From Croceibacterium sp. TMG7-5b_MA50 (lineage in GTDB: Bacteria; Pseudomonadota; Alphaproteobacteria; Sphingomonadales; Sphingomonadaceae), in NCBI RefSeq assembly GCF_039830145.1, contig NZ_CP156082.1:1382001-1446000 (forward strand): 64,000 nt of DNA. Reading direction: 5' to 3'. How positions within the stretch are numbered: position 1 is the first letter of the stretch; each line of letters opens with the position of its first letter. Below are positions 18,258-28,166 of the stretch, piece after piece. Below the pieces are notes generated by a model that worked only from the letters and a program-made list of their open reading frames with translations, searched no databases and was not told the DNA's origin. Position numbers and translations under genes: made by a program.

Positions 18258-21200
18258 ACCCGCACCAGGCTCAGCAACTTGTCCACGTCCAACGGCTTGG
18301 CAAGATAATCGTTGGCACCTGCTTCCAGACAGTCCGCCTGGTCACGCTCCATCGCCTTGGCCGTCAACGCGATGATCGGCAGGCTCTGCCAGTGCGGCTG
18401 CGCGCGAATGTGGCGCATGGCGGTGAGGCCATCCATTTCCGGCATCATGATGTCCATCAGGACCAGATCGACCGGCATGGCGCCCTCACCCCGCGCCTTG
18501 TCCAATGCTTCGATCGCCTCCCGGCCGTTGCGTGCCACACGCAGACGCACGCCGTGCGGCTCCAGAATCCCGGTCAAGGCGTAGATGTTGCGGACATCGT
18601 CCTCCACCACCAGCACCTGCCGCCCTTCCAGCATGGCGTCGCGCGCCATCGCCCGTTCCAGCATCTGCTGCTGCTCGCCCGGCAGGTCGGCGACGACCTG
18701 GTGCAGGAACAGCGTCACCTCGTCCAGCAGCCGTTCCGGCGACTTCACCCCCTTGACGATGATCGACTTGGAATAGCGGCGCAGCGCCAGCTCTTCCTCA
18801 CCGCTGAGGTCGCGTCCGGTATAGACGATCACCGGCGGGAAGCTGAACGCCTCGTCATTGCTCAGCTTCTCCAGCAGCTGCAGGCCCGACATGTCCGGCA
18901 GGTTGAGGTCCATCACCATGCAGTCGAAGGTCTGCTCGGCCACCAGCCGCAGGCATTCGGCGGCGTCGTGCGCCTCGACTGTTTCGACGTCCCGGCTGGC
19001 AAGCAGGTGGCGAATGCTCTGCGCCTGCGTGGCATCGTCCTCCACCACCAGCACGCGGCGCAGGCGCTGCTCCATCCGCGCTTCCAGGCCTTCCAGCATC
19101 TCCACCAAGGAGTCGCGGCTGACCGGCTTGAACAGGTAGCCGACCGCACCGCTGGCCAGTGCCGCCTGCATATCATCGTCGACCGACACGACATGGACCG
19201 GGATGTGCCGCGTGCGCACGTCGCGCTTGATTCGGTCCAGCACCGACAGGCCGGTATGATCGGGCAGGTTCATGTCCAGGATCACCGCGTGCGGCACATA
19301 TTGCCGCGCCAGCAGCGTGCCTTCGTCCGCGGTCCCCGCGACCAAGCACTGGAAGCCGAGTTCCTGCACCAGATCCCGCAGGATGCGGGCGAAGACCGGA
19401 TCATCCTCCACCACCAGGATCAGCCGCTTGCTGCCGGCCAGTACCCCGCGGTCGTCCTCAACCTGCTCGACGGCGGCAGGCCCGGGCTGCGGCATGATCC
19501 GCTGCGGGCCTGCGCTGCGGCTGACGAGCGGGCGCGCCGGCTCCACCGCGCCGCTGGCGCTGAACCGTTCCGGCAGTTCCAGGGTGAACGCGCTGCCCTG
19601 CCCCGGCGTGCTGTCCAGCAATATCTCGCCTCCCAGCAGCCGCGCCAGTTCCCGGCTGATCGACAGGCCGAGCCCGGTTCCGCCGAAGCGGCGACTAATA
19701 CTGCCGTCGGCCTGTCGGAACGCCTCGAAGATCACCTCCTGCTGCTCGGCCGCGATGCCCGGCCCGGTGTCGCGCACGGTCAGCGCCACGTGTCCAGGCG
19801 CCCGGCCCGCGCCAATCGTCAGGCCAACGGAACCTTCCGCCGTGAACTTCACCGCGTTGGACAGGAAGTTACGCAGGATCTGCTCCAGACGTTGCGGGTC
19901 CGTCTCCAGCTGCCGAGGGGCGCCGGGCGCCATCGTGACGTCGAACCGCAGGCCCTTGTCCGCTGCCGCCACGCCGAACACGCCACGCAGCTTCTCCGCC
20001 GTGGAGGCAAGGTCGACGGCGCGCGGCTGCAGGTCGATCCGCCCCGCCTCGATCTTGGAGATGTCGAGAATGTCATTGATCAGGGCCAGCAGGTCATTAC
20101 CCGATCCCTCGATCGTCTCGGCGAAACGTACCTGTTCCGCCGTCAGGTTGCCGCCGCGATTGTCCGCCAACAGCCGCGCCATGATCAGCAGGGAATTCAG
20201 CGGCGTACGCAGCTCATGGCTCATATTGGCCAGGAACTCGCTCTTGTACCGGCTCGCCTGCGCCAGCTCGCCTGCCTGATTTTGCAAAGAAGCCTGCGCA
20301 CGCGCCAGTTCGTCACGCTGCGCCTCCAGCGACTGGGTCTGCTCCTCCAGTTGGGCGTTGTTGCGCTCCAGCTCCGCTTGCTGATCTTCCAGCTGTGCCT
20401 GGCTGGTCATCAGCTGCCGCGCCTGCGCGTCCAGTTCCTCGTTGGTGGCGCGCAGTTCCTCGCCCTGCGCCTGCAGCTCGCTTGCCTGTGCCTGCGTCTC
20501 GGCCAGCAGGTCTTGCAGGCGCATGCGGTAAAGCGCCGACCGGAACGCCACCGCCAGCTGCCCGGAGATTAGGTCAAGGAACTCGGTGACCTCCGCCAGT
20601 TTCGCTGGAGTATCATGGACGAAGCCTAGCTCGACGACGCCGTTGGCTAGGCCGTCGGCCGCACTCACCGCCACGACCATGCTGCGCGGCTCCGCCTGAC
20701 CGAGCGCGGTGCCGAAGGTGAGATAGCCGACCGGTACGGGTGTCAGCACATGACTGCGACCCTCTCGGACAGCATCCGCCAGCAGGCCATCATCCGCACC
20801 GATCTGGTCCGGTATGGCCGCACCGGCGGGCACCCCATAGGTGGCCGCGCGTCGAAACTGCTCGCCATCGCGCAGATACAGCGCGCCGACCTGCGCCCCC
20901 TTGCGTTCCACCAGAAAGCGCAGGGCACGTTCCGCCGTTTCGTTCGGGGTCAGCTCTCCGCCAAGTGCGCGGGCCAGCAGTGCTTCACCCTCTCGGAGGC
21001 GCTGCTGCCGGCGGTTCTGCATGCGATAGCCGACAAAGAGGAAGCCGATCGCTGCCAGCAGCAGGTTGGTGGCGGTGGCAAGGCCGCGATTGATCAGCGC
21101 AACCTCCGCATCGATGCCTGCCGGGGCATAGGCGAAACCGATCACCATCAGAACGGTGGCCATCCCCGCCACGATCACCGGTGCCCAGCGACGCTGCACC

Positions 21201-21349
21201 GTATAGGCGAGCACTGTGGGGACCAGATACAGCACCCATACGGCTGTACCCAGCGGCAGCATCAGATCAGCGAAGAAGGTTCCTGCCAGAAACAGCAACA
21301 GCCCGGCATAGGGCAGCGGGCCCGTATCAAAGCCTGTTCTTGCCGGCAT
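18242..21349 (-). CDS. Hybrid sensor histidine kinase: TM-GAF-coiled coil-HisKA-HATPase-REC-REC-REC
   Basis: 1035-residue inner membrane sensor. Three to four hydrophobic helices occupy about 14-108, followed by a GAF-like domain (about 120-270). A long Gln/Glu/Leu-rich coiled coil spans 275-370. The kinase core has phospho-His378 in FLANMSHELRTPLN and ATPase boxes FLSNAVKFT, DTGPGIA and GGTGLGLSI. Three receiver domains follow (VVEDDPVFARI with LDMNLPDHTG; VVEDDATQAQS with MDLNLPDMSG; VVEDDVRNIYA with MDIMMPEMDG). The signal is unknown. It is the first gene of an operon with CheR and the HWE kinase, and an EcfG promoter precedes it. Confidence 0.92.
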   Translation of the reverse strand: MPARTGFDTGPLPYAGLLLFLAGTFFADLMLPLGTAVWVLYLVPTVLAYTVQRRWAPVIVAGMATVLMVIGFAYAPAGIDAEVALINRGLATATNLLLAAIGFLFVGYRMQNRRQQRLREGEALLARALGGELTPNETAERALRFLVERKGAQVGALYLRDGEQFRRAATYGVPAGAAIPDQIGADDGLLADAVREGRSHVLTPVPVGYLTFGTALGQAEPRSMVVAVSAADGLANGVVELGFVHDTPAKLAEVTEFLDLISGQLAVAFRSALYRMRLQDLLAETQAQASELQAQGEELRATNEELDAQARQLMTSQAQLEDQQAELERNNAQLEEQTQSLEAQRDELARAQASLQNQAGELAQASRYKSEFLANMSHELRTPLNSLLIMARLLADNRGGNLTAEQVRFAETIEGSGNDLLALINDILDISKIEAGRIDLQPRAVDLASTAEKLRGVFGVAAADKGLRFDVTMAPGAPRQLETDPQRLEQILRNFLSNAVKFTAEGSVGLTIGAGRAPGHVALTVRDTGPGIAAEQQEVIFEAFRQADGSISRRFGGTGLGLSISRELARLLGGEILLDSTPGQGSAFTLELPERFSASGAVEPARPLVSRSAGPQRIMPQPGPAAVEQVEDDRGVLAGSKRLILVVEDDPVFARILRDLVQELGFQCLVAGTADEGTLLARQYVPHAVILDMNLPDHTGLSVLDRIKRDVRTRHIPVHVVSVDDDMQAALASGAVGYLFKPVSRDSLVEMLEGLEARMEQRLRRVLVVEDDATQAQSIRHLLASRDVETVEAHDAAECLRLVAEQTFDCMVMDLNLPDMSGLQLLEKLSNDEAFSFPPVIVYTGRDLSGEEELALRRYSKSIIVKGVKSPERLLDEVTLFLHQVVADLPGEQQQMLERAMARDAMLEGRQVLVVEDDVRNIYALTGILEPHGVRLRVARNGREAIEALDKARGEGAMPVDLVLMDIMMPEMDGLTAMRHIRAQPHWQSLPIIALTAKAMERDQADCLEAGANDYLAKPLDVDKLLSLVRVWMPR

Positions 21350-21353
21350 TCAA

Positions 21354-21390
21354 GCACTCGTAATGCGGGAATTACTTCGGCATCGAGTGC
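21354..21390. repeat. Nested inverted repeat in the kinase operon leader
   Basis: Outer arms GCACTCG (21354-21360) and CGAGTGC (21384-21390) enclose inner arms TAAT and ATTA. It lies between the EcfG promoter and the kinase ATG, so it would be in the mRNA leader as a hairpin or act as an operator. Confidence 0.4.
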
Positions 21391-21436
21391 CGCGCCCCCG
21401 TCATGATCGCAGCATGCCTTCGATAATGCGCGCCCT

Positions 21437-21462
21437 AACGCGCGCGCGCGTCATATGGTTCC
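21437..21462 (-). promoter_or_regulatory. EcfG (general stress response sigma) promoter of the kinase operon
   Basis: On the minus strand GGAAC (21462-21458) is followed after exactly 17 bases by CGTT (21440-21437). This is the alphaproteobacterial EcfG consensus GGAAC-N16/17-CGTT. The predicted transcript would start near 21429, about 80 bp before the kinase ATG. The spacer is a run of alternating CG. Confidence 0.65.
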
Positions 21463-21474
21463 CGCCCTTGGGCG

Positions 21475-23568
21475 TCACATTTCCTCCTTAACGAAACGCC
21501 GCCAGCGGTGCAGCACCGGCTCCGTATACCCGTTCGGCAGCGCTGCACCGTCAAACACCAGTTCCGCGGCCGCCGCCAGTGCCGGATGCGCCATGCCTAT
21601 GTCCGCCATCGGACGGTAGGTGGGGTCCGCGGCATTCTGCGCGTCTACCTTCGCCGCCATGCGCAGCAGTGCACTTTCGATCTCGCCCCGGCTGACCACC
21701 CCGTGCAGCAGCCAGTTGGCGAGATGCTGCGCGCTGATGCGCAGCGTAGCACGATCTTCCATCAGGCCGACATCATGGATGTCTGGCACCTTGGAACAGC
21801 CGATCCCCGCGTCCACCCAGCGCACGACGTAGCCCAGCAGGCTCTGGCAATTGCCGTCCAGTTCCTCCGCAATCTCCGCCGCCGACCAGTGGACGACCGG
21901 CTGCGACGGGATCTCGAGCAGCGTCGCCAGTTCGGGCGCAGACGGCAGTTCCGCACGCGCGTGGGTCACATCGATCGCATGGTAGTGCAGCGCGTGCAGC
22001 ATCGCGGCACTTGGCGACGGCACCCATGCCGTGCTGGCACCAGCCAGCAATTGCGCGCCCTTCTCCCGCACCATGGCCGACATCCGGTCGGGCGCGGCCC
22101 ACATGCCCTTGCCGATCTGCGCCTGACCTGCCAGCCCGCAGGAAAGCCCGACCGCGACGTTGCGACGTTCGTAGGCTTCCAGCCAGGCCGTGCCCTTCAT
22201 CGCCCCCTTACGGACCACCGGGCCGGCCTGCATCGCGGTATGGATCTCGTCCCCGGTCCGGTCCAGGAAGCCGGTATTGATGAAGCACAACCGATGGCGG
22301 AGCGCGTGGATGCAGCACGCCAGGTTCACGCTGGTCCGCCGCTCCTCGTCCATCAATCCCAGCCGGATCGTACGCGGAGGCAGATGAAGCAACTCCTCGA
22401 CGGTCGCCATCAGCCGATCGACGAAGCGGCATTCCGCGGGGCCGTGCAGCTTCGGCTTGACGATGTAGATGGCGCCGGCCGCACTGTTACGCCACCGGGT
22501 CAGGCCGCGCACGTCCAATGCACCGATTGCTGCGGTAATCACGGCGTCCAGCATTCCTTCGAATACCTCGGCGCCGTCGGGCAGCAGCATGGCGTCGCTG
22601 GTCATCAGCAGGCCGGTATTGCGCACGAACAGCAGGCTGCGCCCTTTCAGCGCGGCCGGGCGGCCGTCCAATCCCGTATAAGGCAAATCGCCGGCCAGTC
22701 GCCGGTAATGCCGCTCGTGCCCTTTCTCGAAGCTCGTCGTCAGGTCACCGCGCAGTACGCCCAGCCAGTTGCGATAGGCTGAGAGCTTGTCGGATGCATC
22801 GACCGCAGCAACGGAATCTTCCAGATCCACGATGGTGGTCAGCGCGGCTTCGACCCTGATGTCGGCAATACCGGCGCGATCGTCGCGGCCGATCGGGTCG
22901 GCGCGGTCCATCACCACCTCCACATGCAGGCCCCTGTGGCGGAGAAGAAGGCCCTGTTCCGTCGTGCCGACCATCTGCGCAGGGTCGGAGAGGCGGATTG
23001 CATCCACATCGGGCAGATCGACCCAGCTGCCCGTCGCCAGCGGCACAGCCTCATCCAGGAACGCGCGCCCGGCCGCAATCACCCGTGCGCCCCGCCCCGG
23101 CTCGTAGCCGTCGCCCAGCGGCAGGTCGCCGAGCGCGTCGGTGCCGTACCATGCATCATACAGGCTGCCCCAACGGGCATTCGCGGCATTGAGCAGGTAC
23201 CGGGCGTTCAGCACCGGGACCACCAGCTGCGGCGCAGGCGTCACGATCTCCGGATCGATCGGCGCCGCATCGATGACGAAGGGCGCAGGGTCCGGTTGAA
23301 GATAGCCGATCGACGCAAGCATCGCATAGTAGGCGATCGCATCATGCGGCTGGCCGCGGCGTGTGATATGCCAGTCGTCGATTGCCCGCTGCAGCTGTGC
23401 CCGTTCCGCCAGCAAGGCGCGGTTCTCCGGCGTGAACTGTGCCAGCAATCCAGCGAAGCCGTGCCAGAAGCCGTCGTTTGCAAGGCCCAGCGGTGCCAGC
23501 ACCTCGGCCTCCAGCCATTCCGCCAATGCCGCATCGACCCGCAGCCCGGCCCGCTCGACCCGCGCCAT
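21475..23568 (-). CDS. glcB: Malate synthase G
   Basis: 697-residue cytoplasmic enzyme condensing glyoxylate with acetyl-CoA to malate. Length matches the monomeric G isoform (about 720). Family blocks include the N-terminal ARYLLNAANARWGSLYDA, VDLEDSVAAVDA with the metal-binding acids, the TGFLDRTGDEIHT motif near the active site, and AAPDRMSAM. It stands alone here with no isocitrate lyase beside it, so it may serve glycolate/glyoxylate use or a remote glyoxylate shunt. Confidence 0.95.
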   Translation of the reverse strand: MARVERAGLRVDAALAEWLEAEVLAPLGLANDGFWHGFAGLLAQFTPENRALLAERAQLQRAIDDWHITRRGQPHDAIAYYAMLASIGYLQPDPAPFVIDAAPIDPEIVTPAPQLVVPVLNARYLLNAANARWGSLYDAWYGTDALGDLPLGDGYEPGRGARVIAAGRAFLDEAVPLATGSWVDLPDVDAIRLSDPAQMVGTTEQGLLLRHRGLHVEVVMDRADPIGRDDRAGIADIRVEAALTTIVDLEDSVAAVDASDKLSAYRNWLGVLRGDLTTSFEKGHERHYRRLAGDLPYTGLDGRPAALKGRSLLFVRNTGLLMTSDAMLLPDGAEVFEGMLDAVITAAIGALDVRGLTRWRNSAAGAIYIVKPKLHGPAECRFVDRLMATVEELLHLPPRTIRLGLMDEERRTSVNLACCIHALRHRLCFINTGFLDRTGDEIHTAMQAGPVVRKGAMKGTAWLEAYERRNVAVGLSCGLAGQAQIGKGMWAAPDRMSAMVREKGAQLLAGASTAWVPSPSAAMLHALHYHAIDVTHARAELPSAPELATLLEIPSQPVVHWSAAEIAEELDGNCQSLLGYVVRWVDAGIGCSKVPDIHDVGLMEDRATLRISAQHLANWLLHGVVSRGEIESALLRMAAKVDAQNAADPTYRPMADIGMAHPALAAAAELVFDGAALPNGYTEPVLHRWRRFVKEEM

Positions 23569-23631
23569 CCACCTGCTCCCGCCTGTTGTTCTGCCGGCAA
23601 CGTAGCGTGAATTCAGGCAGCGCTGAACACC

Positions 23632-24825
23632 TCAGTCGCGCACGAACAGGCTGGCCAGCTCGACATGGGTGGACCAGCGGAACTGCCCCACCGGCCGCAG
23701 CTCCGCCAGACGCCAGCCGGCTTGCACCAGCACCGCCGCATCCTTCGCCCAGCTTGCAGGGTTGCAGCTGACATATACGATGCGTGCCACTCCGCTTGCC
23801 GCCAGCTGCACCACTTGCTCGCGCGCGCCGGCGCGTGGCGGATCAAGCAGCACGGCATCGAACCGTGCAAGCTCCTCTGCCCGCAGGGAGTTGCGGAACA
23901 GGTCGCGATGCACCGCCTCCACGGGCAGGCGGGCGCGGCCGGCGGCCGTGCGGCAGGCGAGATGCGCATCCCGTGCCGCCTCCACCGCCATCGTCCGTAC
24001 GCCATCCGCCGCCAACGCCAGCGCAAATGTGCCGAGCCCGGCGAACAGGTCCGCGACCTGCGTAGACCCGCGCAGCCACTCGCGCGCAGCGGAGACCAGC
24101 GCCGCCTCGCCATCGGTCGTCGCTTGCAGGAAGCTGCCGGACGGATACGGCACGGGCATCCCGCCCAGCGTGACAGTCACCGGCTGCGGCTCCCGGAAGG
24201 TTTCGGGCCCATAACCCTGGTCCAGCGTCAGGCGCGCCAGCGCAAGCTCCTCGGCGAAGGCGATCAGCGCCTCCGTCTGTTCCAGCCCTTCGATCGGCAG
24301 GCCCTTGATCGTGCAATCGACGCCCTGGTCGGTCAGGGCCAGCGTGATGTCCGCCGCGTGCCGACCGCGGCGGCTCGCCAGCATGCGCCGCAGCGGGGCC
24401 ACGGCGGCGAACAGGTCGGGCGCCAGCACGTGACACTCGCGCATGTCGACGATGCGGTGCGATCCGGCTTCCCGGAATCCGACGGAACCGCCGCCGGCAT
24501 GCAGCGTCGCCCGGCGGCGGCTGCGTGGCGGGCTGAGATGTGCCAGGGCAGTCGTGGCCGGTGCCAATGTTTGCGCCGGCAGGGTTACCCGGTCGCTGAC
24601 GAAGCCGGCCAGCGCCGCTTCGTCCAGATGCTGCAATTGGCAGCCGCCGCAGCGGCCGAAATGGCGGCAGGGTGGCTGCGCGCGGTGCGGCCCGGGCTGG
24701 ACGGTGCCGTCCGCCAGCACCACGTCACCCGGCGCCGTCAGCGGCAGGTGACGCCCGTCTTCGGTCACACCGTCACCCTTGGCGGCGACGCGGACGATCG
24801 TGCTGGTGGACCCGGTCACCGGCAT
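23632..24825 (-). CDS. RlmD/TrmA-family 23S rRNA or tRNA (uracil-5)-methyltransferase
   Basis: 397-residue SAM-dependent RNA methyltransferase. Three of the four [4Fe-4S] cysteines are in CRHFGRCGGCQLQH, and a further Cys is at MRECHVLA. A short N-terminal TRAM-like part precedes them. The SAM motif is DLFAGLGTFALALA, the catalytic loop is VLLDPPRAGA, and the nucleophilic Cys is in IVYVSCNPASWAKD. Its start overlaps the end of the NAD(P)HX repair gene by 10 bp. Choice between rRNA and tRNA target cannot be made from sequence alone. Confidence 0.88.
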   Translation of the reverse strand: MPVTGSTSTIVRVAAKGDGVTEDGRHLPLTAPGDVVLADGTVQPGPHRAQPPCRHFGRCGGCQLQHLDEAALAGFVSDRVTLPAQTLAPATTALAHLSPPRSRRRATLHAGGGSVGFREAGSHRIVDMRECHVLAPDLFAAVAPLRRMLASRRGRHAADITLALTDQGVDCTIKGLPIEGLEQTEALIAFAEELALARLTLDQGYGPETFREPQPVTVTLGGMPVPYPSGSFLQATTDGEAALVSAAREWLRGSTQVADLFAGLGTFALALAADGVRTMAVEAARDAHLACRTAAGRARLPVEAVHRDLFRNSLRAEELARFDAVLLDPPRAGAREQVVQLAASGVARIVYVSCNPASWAKDAAVLVQAGWRLAELRPVGQFRWSTHVELASLFVRD

Positions 24826-26195
24826 GCCCGCCAGGTCGCGGGCAACGCGGCGATCAGATCATTGGGCACCAGCACCGGGCCCGCGATCCGCGCCGCCTCC
24901 CCATGCAGCCAGACCGCATTTTCGGCGGCTCTCATCGGTTGTTTCCCGGCGGCGAACTGGCTGGCGACGACGCCCGCCAGCACGTCGCCCGTACCCGCGA
25001 TCGACAGCCATGACGATGCAGCGGGCGTGAACACCAGCGCGCCGTCTGGCCCCGCCACCAGCGTGTCCGGTCCCTTGGCGATGACCACGCCATCCAGCGC
25101 CGCTGCCAGCGCCGTCGCCTGCGCCACCTTCCCCTCTGCTGCCACGCCGAAGGCCTTGCACACGGCAGCCAACTCGCCCGCATGAGGGGTGACGATCAGC
25201 GGCGCGCTACGCCGGTGCAGCCGTTCCGGCGTCAGCAGGTGCAAAGCATCGGCATCAATCACCAGCGGCACGCCGCTTGCCAGCGCTACATCAAGCCGCG
25301 CGTCGGCGGCGGCATCTCGGCCCAGCCCCGGCCCGATCAACGCCGCATGGATCCGGGGGTCATCCAGCGCATCGGTGAGCGGTCGGGCATCCACCACCAG
25401 ATCATCGGGCGCGCCGTCCGGCCGCTCCGCCACCAGCAGCTTGACGTAGCCGGCTCCACCCCGCATCGCTGCCCGTGCCGCCAGCAGGCCGGCGCCCGGC
25501 ATCGCTCCGCCGACCACCGCCAGCAAACCACGATCGTACTTGTGCGAGTTCCGCGGCGGCGCCTGAAGGTTTGGCCGCTGGAGCAAGCGCCCGGCACCCG
25601 CCACTTGGTCGATGCCGATCGAAACCAGCCGCCGCTCCCCCATTAGGTCGCACGTATCCATCAGCCAATGAGCCGGCTTCCATGCGCCCAGCGCCAGCGT
25701 CACATCATACCGGGCCAGGCTGCGGCCGAAAAGGTCGCCAGTGTCGCAGTCCACGCCGCTCGGCAGGTCTACAGCTACGCATCTGCTGTGAGATCCCGCC
25801 AGGTGCGCCAGCAATCGGGCAAGATCGTCGGAGAGAGGCCGCGACAGCCCGGTGCCGAACAGGCAGTCCACCAGCACGTCGCCCTCGGCCTGCGCCACCG
25901 GCTCCCCGCCCCACCGCGCCCGCGCCGCCTTGGCCGCGTCCGATGCGGGGGCGAGCGGCGCGACGACGCTGACCGGCACACCTCGTTCCGCCAGGATCCG
26001 CGCGATGACGTAACCGTCGCCACCATTGTTGCCCGGCCCGCACAGCACAGTGACCGCCCGCCCGGCACAGATGCGCCAGACCCATTCCGCGGCGCCGGCG
26101 CCGGCCCGCTCCATCAGCGCATCCACGCTGTCGCCATCCGCGATCAGCGCCGCTTCCGCCGCGCGCATCTGCGCGGCGGTCAGAACCTGGGACAA
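24816..26195 (-). CDS. nnr: Bifunctional NAD(P)HX epimerase / ADP-dependent dehydratase
   Basis: 459-residue repair enzyme restoring hydrated NAD(P)H. The N-terminal epimerase domain has VLCGPGNNGGDGYVIAR and VDLPSGVDCDTG. The C-terminal ribokinase-like dehydratase has KYDRGLLAVVGG, NAHAGEL-type VTPHAGELAAV and the terminal AGTGDVLAGVV. I chose the TTG at 26195 (start of LSQVLTAAQMRAAE), which follows the ilvD stop closely; the first ATG at 26168 would remove residues normally conserved in the family. The apparent longer frame runs into ilvD. Confidence 0.9.
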   Translation of the reverse strand: MSQVLTAAQMRAAEAALIADGDSVDALMERAGAGAAEWVWRICAGRAVTVLCGPGNNGGDGYVIARILAERGVPVSVVAPLAPASDAAKAARARWGGEPVAQAEGDVLVDCLFGTGLSRPLSDDLARLLAHLAGSHSRCVAVDLPSGVDCDTGDLFGRSLARYDVTLALGAWKPAHWLMDTCDLMGERRLVSIGIDQVAGAGRLLQRPNLQAPPRNSHKYDRGLLAVVGGAMPGAGLLAARAAMRGGAGYVKLLVAERPDGAPDDLVVDARPLTDALDDPRIHAALIGPGLGRDAAADARLDVALASGVPLVIDADALHLLTPERLHRRSAPLIVTPHAGELAAVCKAFGVAAEGKVAQATALAAALDGVVIAKGPDTLVAGPDGALVFTPAASSWLSIAGTGDVLAGVVASQFAAGKQPMRAAENAVWLHGEAARIAGPVLVPNDLIAALPATWRACR

Positions 26196-26200
26196 GATGA

Positions 26201-28060
26201 TCAGCCGCCCCGCTTCAACTGCGAGATGTCGCGCACCGCGCCACGCGCCGCGCTGGTGGTCATCGCCGCATAGGCCTGCAAGGCGACAGAGACCTTGCGC
26301 GGCCGCGCCTGCGCGGGAGCCCACGCGGCATCACCCTTTGCCGCCATGGCGGCCCGCCGATGGGCAAGCTCTTCGTCGGTCACCTGCAGGTTGATGGTGC
26401 GGTTTGGGATATCGATGGCGATAGTGTCGCCATCCTGCACCAGCGCGATGGCACCGCCCGCTGCCGCCTCCGGGCTGACATGCCCGATGGAAAGACCGCT
26501 GGTGCCGCCGGAGAAGCGCCCATCGGTCACGAGCGCGCAGGCCGCGCCCAGTCCCTTCGATTTGAGATAGCTGGTCGGGTACAGCATTTCCTGCATGCCA
26601 GGCCCGCCCTTCGGGCCTTCGTAGCGGATCACTACCACATCACCTGCCACAACCTGATCGGTCAAAATGGCGGCAACCGCCGCATCCTGCGATTCGAACA
26701 CGCGCGCCGGGCCGGTGAACGTCAGGATGCTCTCGTCCACGCCGGCCGTCTTCACGATGCACCCGTCCAGCGCCATGTTGCCGTACAGCACGGCAAGGCC
26801 GCCATCCTGGCTGAACGCATGCTCGGCATCGCGGATCACGCCGTTGGTGCGGTCGAGGTCCAGGCTTTCCCACCGCCGGCTCTGGCTGAAGGCGGTCTGC
26901 GTCGGCACGCCGCCGGGTGCGGCGGCGTAGAATTCATGCACCCGGTTGTTGCGCGTGCGGCCAATGTCCCAATCATCCAGCGCGTCGGCCATGGTCGGGC
27001 TATGCACCGTCGGCAGCGCGGTGTTGAGCAGGTCCGCCTTCTCCAGCTCCCCCAAGATGGCCATGATCCCGCCTGCCCGGTGGACGTCCTCCATGTGGAC
27101 GTCGTTCTTCGCCGGGGCGACCTTGGACAGGCACGGCACCTGCCGGCTCAGCCGGTCGATGTCGCGCATGGTGAAATCGACCCCCGCCTCGTGAGCGGCG
27201 GCCAACAGGTGCAGCACGGTGTTGGTCGATCCGCCCATCGCAATGTCGAGGCTGATTGCGTTCTCGAACGCGGCGAAGGTGGCGATGGAGCGGGGCAGGA
27301 CGCTCTCGTCCTCCTCCTCGTAATAGCGGCGCGCCAGCGTCACGATCAGCCGCCCGGCCCGCTCGAACAATTGCTTGCGGTCGGCATGGGTCGCCAGCGT
27401 CGATCCATTGCCCGGCAGCGACAGACCCAGCGCCTCCGTCAGGCAGTTCATCGAATTGGCGGTGAACATGCCGCTGCACGATCCGCAGGTCGGGCACGCG
27501 CTGCGCTCGATAGCGGCGACTTCCTCGTCGCTCATCCGGTCATCGGCGGCCGCGACCATGGCGTCCACCAGGTCCAGCGCGACCTCCTTGCCGTTCAGCA
27601 CCACCTTGCCCGCTTCCATCGGACCGCCACTGACGAACACGACGGGGATATTGATGCGCAGCGCCGCGTTCAGCATGCCGGGCGTGATCTTGTCGCAATT
27701 GCTAATGCACACCATCGCGTCGGCGCAATGGGCGTTGACCATGTACTCGACGCTGTCGGCGATCAGATCGCGGCTGGGCAGGCTGTAGAGCATGCCGTCA
27801 TGGCCCATGGCGATACCATCATCGACGGCGATGGTGTTGAATTCCTTAGCGACGCCGCCCGCCGCCTCGATCTCGCGCGCGACCAGCTGGCCCAGGTCCT
27901 TCAGGTGGACGTGGCCCGGCACGAACTGGGTGAAGCTGTTGACGACGGCGATGATCGGCTTGCCGAAATCCTCGTCCTTCATGCCGGTCGCCCGCCACAG
28001 GCCGCGCGCGCCCGCCATGTTGCGACCGTGGGTGGTGGTGCGGGAGCGATAGGCGGGCAT
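26201..28060 (-). CDS. ilvD: Dihydroxy-acid dehydratase
   Basis: 619-residue Fe-S enzyme of branched-chain amino acid and CoA biosynthesis. It starts with the typical [20 protein letters not shown], and cluster cysteines lie in [12 protein letters not shown] and [19 protein letters not shown]. The C-terminal segment [20 protein letters not shown] is diagnostic. The ATG at 28060 has GGAAG upstream; the frame stays open 65 codons more. Distinct from the sugar-acid dehydratase at 13689, which lacks the second CxxC. Confidence 0.96.
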   Translation of the reverse strand: MPAYRSRTTTHGRNMAGARGLWRATGMKDEDFGKPIIAVVNSFTQFVPGHVHLKDLGQLVAREIEAAGGVAKEFNTIAVDDGIAMGHDGMLYSLPSRDLIADSVEYMVNAHCADAMVCISNCDKITPGMLNAALRINIPVVFVSGGPMEAGKVVLNGKEVALDLVDAMVAAADDRMSDEEVAAIERSACPTCGSCSGMFTANSMNCLTEALGLSLPGNGSTLATHADRKQLFERAGRLIVTLARRYYEEEDESVLPRSIATFAAFENAISLDIAMGGSTNTVLHLLAAAHEAGVDFTMRDIDRLSRQVPCLSKVAPAKNDVHMEDVHRAGGIMAILGELEKADLLNTALPTVHSPTMADALDDWDIGRTRNNRVHEFYAAAPGGVPTQTAFSQSRRWESLDLDRTNGVIRDAEHAFSQDGGLAVLYGNMALDGCIVKTAGVDESILTFTGPARVFESQDAAVAAILTDQVVAGDVVVIRYEGPKGGPGMQEMLYPTSYLKSKGLGAACALVTDGRFSGGTSGLSIGHVSPEAAAGGAIALVQDGDTIAIDIPNRTINLQVTDEELAHRRAAMAAKGDAAWAPAQARPRKVSVALQAYAAMTTSAARGAVRDISQLKRGG

Positions 28061-28166
28061 GGGCACTTCCAGACAGACAAGCGGATGGTGGATCGGTTTT
28101 GCCGCTACACCATTGTGCCCCGCGCTTGAAGCCGCGCAAAACTTTGCAGGCGTGAAGCCGCGGTGG

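Noticed and set aside
18392-20572. A 726-codon open frame antisense to the hybrid kinase
   Set aside because: Composition typical of antisense in GC-rich DNA (His/Gln/Arg runs); the kinase is fully supported on the minus strand.
21427-21452. Alternating CG tract as possible repeat or Z-DNA element
   Set aside because: The tract is short and is fully explained as the spacer of the EcfG promoter with its flank.
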